From positions 4,302,233-4,366,232 of the forward strand of contig CAJINV010000001.1 in assembly GCA_905178155.1 (NCBI GenBank): a stretch of 64,000 nt of DNA, written 5' to 3'. This DNA comes from Amoebophrya sp. A120 (lineage: Eukaryota > Sar > Dinophyceae > Syndiniales > Amoebophryaceae). The notes under the pieces were generated by a model. It was not told the DNA's origin. It was given only the letters and a program-made list of their open reading frames with translations, and ran no database searches. The position numbers were made by a program, and so were the translations under genes. Positions 34,148 to 44,500 of this stretch are shown here, piece after piece (the stretch's first letter is position 1; each line of letters opens with the position of its first letter).

Positions 34148-37100
34148 CTACATGAGAACCCGGTCGAGCACATCCTCCACGGACGCAAAAGCTCCCTTCG
34201 ACCTTTGGCGCACCAAGTCCAGTAACAGCACCAGATCCCCCATCTCTAGGCAGGCCGGAATCACCTTGCTCACGTTGCTGGGCGCCCCGCCCGCATAGTC
34301 CGCTCCCTGTTTGAATTTGACCAGCATCAAATCGATGTCGCCGCCGGAAAGGGGAAGCGGCTTGAGAAGCTTCCGAACGGAAAAACTGGAAAACCCGTTC
34401 CGGTTTGCAGACGCGATATCAGTGACGAAAGCCGCAGGGTTGGCCTTGATGTCGTCCATTTTTCGTGAGAGTGGAACAACTACCGGAAGATTTGTAGCTG
34501 CTGTAGTTGATCCAGATGTAGTTGCCGAAGAAGATAGGCGTCTCGCCGACAGCGTGCGGACGCTGAGGAGCTTTGTGGAGTAGGCCTGTTCCAGCTTCAA
34601 CAGAGTGTGGAGGAGCTGTTCGTCAAGCTCGACTTCAATGTAGTTCTTGTCCAAAAAGGAAGAAAATTCCGACTCGCTGTCTTCAAGTTCAACCTTGTCG
34701 CTGGTCTCTTCATCTTCGTCCACTCCGTCTTCTGCGTCCTCCGTGCTCTCAGAACAATCGGAAGTTGCAGCCGCGCCCTCATCTGTATCGTCCTGCTCGG
34801 TTTGTTGATTCTGGTAGTCTTCGTCATCCGCATGATAATTCGTATTGTCGGAGCGCGGTCGGCCAGAAGGATCATCAACATGCGTGTCAAGTGCTTTTGT
34901 AGTCGGTGACCACCCAGACACAGAATCGACGACAGTACCCGGAACAGTTTCTCCTCGCTGCTCTGCACTGCAAGCCCCTTTGACCGACGTTTTTTCCTTT
35001 TTGTTTTTTCTTTTTGCTGCTGGCGTAGTTTTTCCACGTCCTCCGCTGCTATTTGTCTCGATCACGAAGCCGACTGCTTTTTTCTTTAAATTCATCGTCT
35101 TCGGGCCGCGATTCTTCTTTCTGTTGCCCTTGCCACCCCCCTTCTTTTGCGGGGCGGGGTAGCCCGCAAGTTGGTGCACGATGTGCAATGCTCCGCGGAT
35201 CAGCTTGCTTTTCACCTTTTAGTCCACAGGCCCCTCGTGATGCGTGTGTGGGAGATGGTGCTCCATGCACCGACACGGCTTCACCTTCACAACGCTCTGC
35301 TCTACAACTGCACCGGCCGCTGCACCAGCGTTGGTGATTTCTGTCGCTATCGGAATGACCTCGTCGATTGACAAGCTCGGACTGTTGTTCACTTCCAGCA
35401 GGTGCATTTTCATTTTCTGATCAAGGAGCACGTCGAATCCAAGTATTTGAAGACAGCGACAAGAAGAAGACGAGTTCTTACTGTCTTCCCGTCCTACTGC
35501 CCCTGGTCCTCGTCCCGCAGCCTCTTGCACCATTTCAAACGGCCTCGCGGACGCCAACAGCACTGGCGTCATCACTGTGACCCATTGGGAAACCACTTCG
35601 GAAAGTTGTTCCCAAAACTCCTCTTCGTCGAACGTATCGGGATACTCCTCGGCCAGCTGCTCGAGTGTTATCTCCAAGGACCGCTTCGTTGCCTCTCGTT
35701 CGGAAGATGTCTTGACCTCCTGGGGTTCCTCGGCAGCTGCAGACCCTGCTTCGTCAGTTGTATGACCGACAGCTCTGCTGGCATCCGGTGGACAAGTACT
35801 ACCCGCATTATGAACTACCTCGTCGACGACAGTTTGCTTGTGCTCCGCAGGGGAATGGGAAATTCGACTTCTCGGTGACATAGAGGCTCTATCGTCCTTC
35901 GCAGGTGCAGCTGCAGCGGCACGCGAAACCGGTACTACTACTAAAGCACTCTCCGTGGTCGTGACAAGCACATCTCCCTCTCGCACGTAGCCGGCTTGCC
36001 GCTTTTGAATCGAGTAATTCGTCAGGTGCTTCTGGCTGTTCGTCATGTTTTTTGCGTTCGGTTTCTCGTACTTTTCCGTGCAAAACCGGCCCAGGCCGTC
36101 CTTGCACAGGAAGACTCTCGGTTTTACTTCTTCCCCAAACAGACCCCCGATATGGAAGTGTCAGGATCGAAATCGACAAAATTGAAATATTTTGTCATGC
36201 ATAAAATGGATTCCAGTTCGAACCCACTTTCTAAGTGGCGCATGACAAATTTTGGTGGTGCCTTAATGCTGTTTAGGCAAAGAAGACTGATTCTCTCATG
36301 CTGCTTTAGCAGCTCGTGCTATAAGTAACCCCAAACAGGCTTACAGTCGGCCTCACTTGCCTGCTCTGCAACACACGTATTTCGAGTCATGCATTTTATG
36401 CATCACAAGTTAGCAGATTTTGTCGATTTCGATCCTGACACTCCCATACCCGACCACGATCGCGTACACCCGGAGATCAAATTTGAAACCGTTGAGAAGC
36501 AAAGGACTTTTCACATACGACTGCACCACCGCAGCCTTGCAGTTTGACGCCTTCAGTTCCAAGTCGCGAAATTTATCGATCAGGAAGATGCCATCGCCCT
36601 GCGAGCCGTCTTCCGGCTTGACGATCAAAGTCTTTTTCTTATTTAAAACCCGCTGGATCTGCTCTCCATCTTCCGGCCAAACGTATGATTTGGGAATGAA
36701 CTTCTGCAACGCGAAAGGTGCTGTAGTAGCGCTGGACAGAACGAATGTGCTGTCTCTATTTCCAGCGAGAGCTCCTTCTGCGCTAGTACCATTTTCCTGA
36801 TCCTGTTCGTCGTCATCTTCGTCCTCATAGTACTCTGCACCTGAGTTCTTCGAGGAGGTCGTGGCCGCTGCAGCTTTCCCTTCTATCTTGTCCTCCGGCC
36901 CCTTTAGCAATTGCTCCACCCGGCGCAGCCACCGGGTTTGGTTGCACTTTTCGCACAGGTCGCCCATTCCCGGGTACCGCGAAAGCCAACAATTTGACTT
37001 TTGAAACACCTGCGGTAGCTGCTCGAGCCATTCGTAGCTCTGCATCACCAGGCAGATAGAGTTGTTGCGCACTTTTTCGGTGACCAGGAGCCCAATTTCG

Positions 37101-37387
37101 TTCGCGACGCGGCGAATCAAGTCTTGCCAGTGGCCCCGCCCGGAAAACGGCAGACATACCGTCCAGCATTTCAACGTACCATCATCGGGCTCGACCGCGC
37201 TGAGGACGGGCCGTGGACCACCAGTGGCGCCCGGCGAGGACGTAGTTGGTGTAGCAGTAACTGCGGTTCCTGTTATCGTTCCCGCTGAAGTCGTGTCTAC
37301 AGCGACAGCTTCGGATAGGTTCGGTATTGAACCGTCAGCACCAAGAGTGCTCGCCCGACTCCTGGAAGACGCCGAAGTCGAGGCCAT
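34148..37387 (-). CDS. Tubulin-tyrosine-ligase-like enzyme (TTLL family)
   Basis: ATP-grasp ligase predicted to add amino acids (tyrosine, glutamate or glycine) to tubulin or another protein. Exons 37387-36449, 36145-35285 and 35215-34148. In exon 1: a partner-binding PGM...CEKCNQTRWLRR region, then KTLIVKPEDGSQGDGIFLI (ATP-binding) and VQSYVKSPLLLNGFKFDLR. The first intron is an introner; the join reads VYAIVV | GGLFGEEVKPRVF, as expected in this family. Exon 2 has HLTNYSIQK, a 150-residue insert, and FDVLLDQKMKMHLLEVNNSPSL (metal ligands E, N). An in-frame TAA at 35221-35219 is avoided by a 69-nt GT-AG intron that rejoins the conserved helix (SVVKVKSKLIRGALHIV). The C-terminus is a 300-residue acidic, Lys-rich extension. 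Substrate class cannot be told. Confidence 0.85.
35216..35284 (-). other. Putative 69-nt GT-AG intron containing an in-frame TAA
   Basis: Minus-strand GTGAAG...CTAAAAG, a multiple of three. It is flanked by a direct repeat AAGGTGAA, so cut sites could slide. Reading through gives a stop in the middle of the last conserved TTL helix; removal restores the motif. Alternative explanations are stop readthrough or an inactive gene. Confidence 0.6.
36151..36448. mobile_element. Introner 3 in the TTLL gene
   Basis: 298 bp, with nearly perfect inverted repeats of about 32 bp (TATGG(A/G)AGTGTCAGGATC..., then ...GAAATCGACAAAAT). The duplication CCCGA is at 36146-36150 and 36449-36453. Removal restores the TTL core in phase. 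Interior words ATTTTGTCATGCATAAAAT and TTTGTCATGC recur in other introners. Confidence 0.9.
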
Positions 37388-38541
37388 ATTTCTTGTTTGA
37401 TGTCTAAGAAAGTGTAAGTCTTGCGTGTCTATTCTGCCCTTCTAATCCATCGTTACGCATTGTGCTGACGAAATGCCACGGGTTATATGCACCATGACAC
37501 AGACCTATCATCATGCCTCTGCTCCCGATTCATACAAACACGCAAGCAGTCGTGGCGGAATTTGTAGTAGGCTCATTTTCGGGCTGTACTTCTTGCAAGC
37601 CTGGCACTTGTAGCACAATCACGATGGTACGACTGGCGATGGTGGTTCGTGCGAGTGAGTTGCATCGCTAGCGATCATCTTCATTATACAAGCACCGATC
37701 TAGTTCTGGTAGTCCTCACACCGACGGGCGTGTGGATTTGGTCATCACAGATATACAGATGACTTTCGTTTGGATTTGGTCAAACTTTAAAAAACTCGAA
37801 GCAAAAGGCGCACATCGCTGAAGCTGCGCCGTTAGAGGCCCTTTTTGCCTCGCAGGCGTTGACTGATGTATCCATCACTTACTTGATGTGGCCCTGTTGA
37901 CCCGGCTTTCCCCTGTCTTCCCTGTGACAACCCCCCACCTAATCCGAAGAAGAAAGGACATGCCCTGCGAATGATGTAGTTGTTGTTCTGGTTTGTGTTT
38001 ATTGATGAACATCACAGATTTTCATCCCATTGGTCCAGGCCGAGGACCTTCTTACGACGGGAACTGCGGCCTCCTGCTGCTCGTTCCGCAGTTTTTGACT
38101 TCATAGAGAGCCAAAGCGAGCCGAAGAGCTCCTGGTGCAAGAACTCGAAATAAAAGGACGGCACTTCTCAATCTCATCCACCTCCTGTTCAGGAAGATGC
38201 ATTTTTTTAGTGTCTTCCCCCTCGGCCACCAGTTTCCTCACTTTGCGAGTGAGTAACCAGCCGCAAAGCTCGCGTAAGTAAGATTGTAAGAAAGAAAAAA
38301 AGATCAAGATCTTGAGAAGTATCTCGAAGCACAACTACCCGATTCGAATCTATCTCCATCGGCATACGCTGCACTTCGACCACTTCTGGTTCTGCACTGT
38401 AAGAAAATTCGAAAATTCGGCTTGCTCGCTAAAAATTGACTCCGTTAAGGTTAACTACTTTATTGCTACTATTTCTTCACTAATTTTTCTACTACAACTA
38501 CTTGTGTCCACCAACTGACTCGACTACCTGGTCGTCCGCGT
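37388..38541. other. Mostly non-coding interval with a possible gene remnant
   Basis: 1.15 kb between the TTLL start and the FAM184 stop. 37388-38011 shows no gene. 38012-38290 contains the frame-broken coding-like stretch listed separately; 38291-38541 shows nothing. Confidence 0.5.
38012..38290 (-). pseudogene. Possible small protein-coding remnant in two frames
   Basis: Minus strand. One frame reads ...LCGWLLTRKVRKLVAEGED... and on to ...VDEIEKCRPF; the next frame, continuing from the same T-run near 38140, reads YFEFLHQELFGSLWLSMKSK and ends KKVLGLDQWDENL at TGA 38012-38014. The two parts look like one protein broken by a single-base loss in the T-run, or by an intron I cannot place. I do not recognise the protein. 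It lies only 250 bp after the FAM184 stop, so it could instead be chance. Confidence 0.3.
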
Positions 38542-41500
38542 CTACTTGTAGAGCAGCAACTGGTTGTCGTTTACGCTCTCCAGCGTTGGCCTGCGCTCGC
38601 CGCCACTGATGGGCCTCTTTCCACCCTTTTTCCGCGTTGCCGCCTGCTGTGCGGGCCCGACCGCGCCCACTGCGACGCCTAAGGGTGGAAGCCCCCCGGC
38701 GTCGAGCTGCCCGCCACCGATGACGGCATGGCTCACCCCGCCGGTTTTGCCCGGACGCGTCGAGGGCTGCTGCGCGCCGCTCGACTTGCGGCTGTTCGGC
38801 TGGGTGGGTTGGTGGGCGGAAACAGGGTTCAAGACCCCGACGTTAGTATCCTCAGTAAAAACGTACCCACACCAGAGTCAAGATGGCAAATCTGCTAGAC
38901 AAATCAGCCAGCTTTGGTCGTTTGGCATGACAAGTTCCTCTTCGTAGTGTAATCCTGTTTAGGTAGTTCAGCAGCTTCACAGATCTAGTATATCATTCTT
39001 ATCAAACAAAAAAAGTTCGTCACGATCACTTATGCGCATTTTTGCAATACAAAATTTTCTGTCATGCGTAAAAATGCATAACAGCCAAACTTCATAAGGG
39101 ATTTCCCTAGTGTTTCTGCAATACAAGGAAAATTTGTGGTGCGAATAAAAATTTGTAATGCAAAACCTGCAAGTTAGTGACTGTGACAAACTTTTTTCTT
39201 TCCATAATTCTGATTGTAGCATCACAAATTCCAAAACACGACTAGACAATGCCTCTCATGGCGCTCCGCATGACAAACCTTTTTGGCATGCAGATTTGCA
39301 TGACAACTCTGGTGTGGGTACGTTTTTACTCAGGATAGTTAGGCCCGGACACCCCGAACACCTTGTTGTAGTTCTGCTCGCGGTTGACTAACTCTAACCG
39401 GTATCAAATGCAAATATGTTTGAGTCTGGGAGATTGCGAGCTTTGTCATGCTAGTGCGGCATGACGCTGAGGTCTGTATTGCGTGGCCGCGAAGAGCTCC
39501 TCTTGCCTGTCATGCAAAAACGTAGTTTCTCATGCAGAGTACGCAACTCAGAACCACGGAAAAACTTGTCATGCTGACCAGCGCATTTTTACAGTGCACT
39601 CAGCTCACTATTTTTCCCTTTCTTGCATCACAAGTTTCCAGACCCAGACACATTTGCAATGCATAACCGGTAGTACTGCATCTCGTCGCGCAGCTGGTTG
39701 AACGCGGTTTCGCGGTCCCGGCACTCCTGGTGCAGTAGACGGATTTGCTCGACGTCTTCGGGCCGGGACGGTCGGTTCTCGAACATTTGCTGCAGCTCCA
39801 AGATCCTGGCCCGCAGTTGCTCCCCTTCGGCCTCAATGTCGGCGCGGATCTGTTGTGCAGCAAAAGCAATGGTTTCGTTTAGACTCTTACTGATTTATTT
39901 GATGCCTACTGATGAAACACTCTCGGTATCGTACTACATCGTTTGCTTATCGTTCACTACAACAAGCTCGAAGTAATTCGGATACTCTCGTACTAAGTAT
40001 CTCGGTAGCCTCGTGATTTGAAAGAAAAGAGAAAGCAAAGAAAGGAAAAGAAGAAAAGAAAGAAGAAGAAGAACCTCGATGGTGAGACTGGCTTTCTTTT
40101 GCAATCAGGTGCTGTTTACGAAGAATAAAAACCTTCCCCCGGTAGGTATCTGGACACGATACCTCTAGGCTTCGAGAGTCTGTTTGTTCGTATATCAGTC
40201 GCATTTTACGAGATCTTAGCATGGTAGCGGAGTTTTAGGCTAATCACCTAGGATCCTCCACAGAGCCCCCCGGCTGTAGAAAAAATTTACTTGTCTCAAG
40301 CTTTTTAGGGCCTACCGTTTTCGCACTGTTTAAACAAAACCAACACCATGGAACGCAGCAGCGGGAGCAGTAGCAGCAGCGGACACAGCAGTGGACGCAT
40401 TCCGGTGCCGGTGTGGACCCCGACAATGGGCCCACGGGAGTGGAAGGAAAAACTCCAATTGTGGTTGCTGGCATCGGAGTTATCGGAACATTTGATCTGC
40501 CCCACCATCATGCTGCAAGGCATCGAGCCCAACCATTACCATCCCCTTTTGGTTCGCCAACTTTTACAAATGGACCCGCGCACCTGGACCATGTCCATGA
40601 CCCCGGACTACGAAGGCAAGGAAGGAGAAGACGCCGACTGGATTTCGGGCATTCGCACCATGACCCCGGTGCAACGCTTAGAACGTGCGGTGACGTTTTT
40701 GGAACCGGTCGACGGGTTGGCCGAAGAAAAGCGCTACCGCCGGGTAAGCACTTTCGAACGGAAGGGGAACGAAGACTACCAAACCGCAACCACCCGCTTC
40801 AAGGCTTACGTGGTTGACCAGAAAAACGACCAGCGTCCGATGGATGAACGCGCGATCGTATCCGCCTACTTTTCGGGGATGCGTTTCGACCTGAACGATT
40901 CCAAGACGCTGCGCAACCACTTCGACTTGGCGAAATCGGGACAGGGAGAACACACGTTCCGCCACCTTTGCCAGCTGGTCGAAACTCTTTTGGTTCCGAC
41001 CTCTTTGGACCGCGCGGGAAACCGGTACGACCGACAGGGGGACGCGATTATGGCTATCGCGGGTTTGGCACAGATCCCGCGCTGGAAGGGAAACGGCAAG
41101 GGCAAGCACGGACGGAACGGTGGCAACGGCAAGGGAAACGGAAACACGAATTTTCAGTACAAACCCCAACAACGCAATGGTGGGAAACCGACCAAGGCCG
41201 GCGGGAAAGGAACGGGCCAGGGACAGAACGGCGGAAAGCCGCAGCGCAACGGCGGAAACGGCAAGGGCAACGGAGGTACGAAAGGCGGCCCCGGTGTTGG
41301 AAAAGGGAACGGAAACGCGGCGAAGTGCTGGATTTGTGGTTCCAACCAACACCTGCGGAAATCGTGCCCCCACCGTGGAAACGGCAGCGCGATGCTGGCC
41401 CAGGATGCTGACGCCGACGAGACGGAACATGCGGCCTGACTATCCCCACCGAAAACCGATGGAAAGTATGAAAATTTGAAGATGGACGATTTGCATCTAC

Positions 41501-44500
41501 GACGCACCCCGGTGGCGAATGAAAAAATCTCAATTATTCCGTGTCCCGAATCCCGATGTCTATGCAAGAACGAAAAAGCATCTATCGACCTGAATTCCAA
41601 TGGTAGGACGAAAATCAATCAATCCCTGCAAGCTTTGAAAAATTTGAAGACCGGTGCTGTTGCGACCGAAAAAAAAAAGCAATCCGAGAATCCGCATGGT
41701 GTTACGATGAAAAATTTGATGATGAGCCCCACCATTTTGGGAAAAATTTTGGAAAACGGAACCCCCCCGCCGAACCCCCAGACAAAGTCTACAGCCGCGG
41801 GCGGACGATTCGGACTGGTGTTATTTGTCCGAGCTAACCGAGGAACAAACGAAATCCTACGAAAAGTTTGCCGGGATTTTCGTTGTCGACCCGGGTTGCA
41901 GCCGCAGCCTTGTGGGCGAAGCTACCTTACAGGCCTTCCGGTCTGTGTTCCCGCATTTTGTGGGAGAAGAATTTCAACTACCAAAAAAGTTGAGTTACAA
42001 GTTTGCCGACGGCTTCACGAAAAAAGTGGAAAAAGGAGTCAGCATACAGATAGGCAGCGCCTGGCGGACGTTTGCCGTGCTGACTCCACCCGACACGCCT
42101 TTCCTTTTAGGGTGTGACATTTTGGGCGGAAGTGTAATCGATTTGGAAGGGTTTGAAATTCGAAAAGGAGAGGAAGTAATACCGCTGCAAAAACGAAACG
42201 GACTCTACGTGGTTGATTTTCTGAAAAATTTTGAAAAAATTTTCGGAAGTGAAACGGGCTACCACTACGCAAATGCCGGAACTGCTGAAGAGCTGGCGTT
42301 TTTCACGTATTCCGAGGTAAAGAAATTGCACGAGCGCAATTGGCATCTGCCGGCCAAGCCGCTGACTTTTCGATATTCCGAAGTTTTTGAAAATGAAGCG
42401 GAACGGAAAAAGTTCGAGCAGATCGCCGCGCTGGTTGTTGAAAACTGCCCGACCTGCGCCCAGCTTTTGCGCATGCAGCCAAAACCGAAATTGGGAGGAA
42501 AGAAAATTTCTGCGACGGCGCCCAATGAGTTGGTCTGCATTGACACTGTGTGCTTCGTTTGGAAAAATAAAAAGTGCGCAGTCCTGCACTTTGTGGACGC
42601 GCATAGTGGGTGGTCGTTTGCAACCATCTGCGAAACGGAATCCAGTGGGTCCGAAGTTGTTCGAGGATTGCGATTGTGGAGAAAAATCAATGGGTCGCTG
42701 CCAACCGCGATTCTCACCGACAACGGTACGGAGTTCATCAATGCAAAAGTTTTTGGCTACCTGAGTACCGTGGCAGGAGGTGTAATCCATTATCGCAGCC
42801 CTGTGCGCGAGCATGAGTTCATCTCTGAATCGCATACGCGCGCTTTGGGGATGTTGGTGGACAGGTTGTGTGGAAGTCCGGCAAGCCACTACACGAGCCT
42901 GGACTTTGTTGACATTCTGCAGGAAGCATTGGTGTGCAAAAACAGTTATGTCCGATCTTCCGGCCACAGTTCTCAATTTGTTCAATTGGGAAACGATCAC
43001 AGTCAGGACGTTTTGCGCGACCTTGCTCCTGGGCCTTCAATCGCGAAAATTTCAAAAACGGACCAGGAATTTGCTTCCCAGCGCGCGCAGCTTCGGAATG
43101 AGGCAGCAAAACTGGTGAACTTCGAGGCACAAACAAAAGGAATTTCCGAAATTTTGAACAACCAGAGCCAACACGCAAGTGCGGAATTTTACTACAATGG
43201 CGACCGAGTTTTTGTGAATGTGGACACGAAACCAGAAGACAAAACCACCGGGCGCACTCGGTGGGCTGGTGCTACTGTCGTGGGAACAAAAGGCACGAAG
43301 ACAGTAGTGGTCCAGTTCGATGATGGAACCATGAAGCAGGCGCACGCGCGAGAGTGCCGCCGCCTTCCGCCATCTGAAATTGAGGTCGTTGAAGTTTTGC
43401 CCGAAGAGTATCAAGATTTGGCCACAAATTTGGAGTCGCAGTTGTTACAAATGCAGCCAGAAGAAGAGCAAGAAAATGCAGAAACCGATGCTACGGACGT
43501 AGACAAAATTGTAGTCGATGTGATGAAGGCCAACGCGAAAAACCTGCACAGCGCCGCAGCCGCGCGCGACGACACAACCAGGCGCATGGCAGTGCAAAAG
43601 TCGCTTTTTGGGTCGGTAAAAGTGATCCAAGCTAGCTGCAGAATTGGCGCTACACGATTCGACGAACCAGTTTTGATCGCGGGCAACGCACAGGCAAACC
43701 GCGAAAAACTGAAGACCGTCCGCACGGTCCACGCGACCTTCACACCAAAGGGCAAACTGCTGGAAGTGAAATACCTAAAAGGGCCAAAAGTTATCCAGCG
43801 AGCTCAAGAACCCCGCGGCGTTTTCGATATCTGTTGTTCACGAAAATCAAGTCACTGCCGCGCGTGACCTCTCCAACTGGAGAGGGGTAAACCAGAAAAC
43901 GAAAAGCAGGGATCTGGATCCGAAGTTCTACCGCGAGGTCCCGCCCGACAAACGGAACTTGGAAAGTTTAGGAGGTTTGGCAATGGTGGAACTGCAATGG
44001 CTGGCGCACTATCTCAGTATCCCCCTGGCAGCACAAAAAGACGAATTGCTGAAGCGCATTAAGTCGCATTACGAACACACCGAGGAGCTGGCATTCTTTT
44101 CGCTTGGAGCACCAGAAGCGGAATTCGCCTACCTGTCATCTCAACAAAAGCAATCCCTGAGCCTGTTTCAAGATTTCTTTGCTGGGTTTGTTGATGACAG
44201 TACCACGCGCGCCGAGTTTTTGCCAGGCTCGCGGCCGTTCGAGCTGATCAATTCGACTTTGAATTTGCCGAGCCTTGCGGGTGTTGTGATTCGAAAAAAC
44301 TGCCAGCGCGTCCCAACAAAAACCGGTCTGGAAAAACGGCCGGAGATTCCGAATCAGCACTCAGCTACGTTCATTCTCATTCCAAACGCGCCCGCCCGCT
44401 CTGCTTCTGTCGGTGAAGCAGTTTCCAAGCGCGATCTGGTAGTGAGTTTGGTTTTTGAAGATCCCGCGTTCAAGTCTGTTCCGACCGAGCCGACGGAAGT

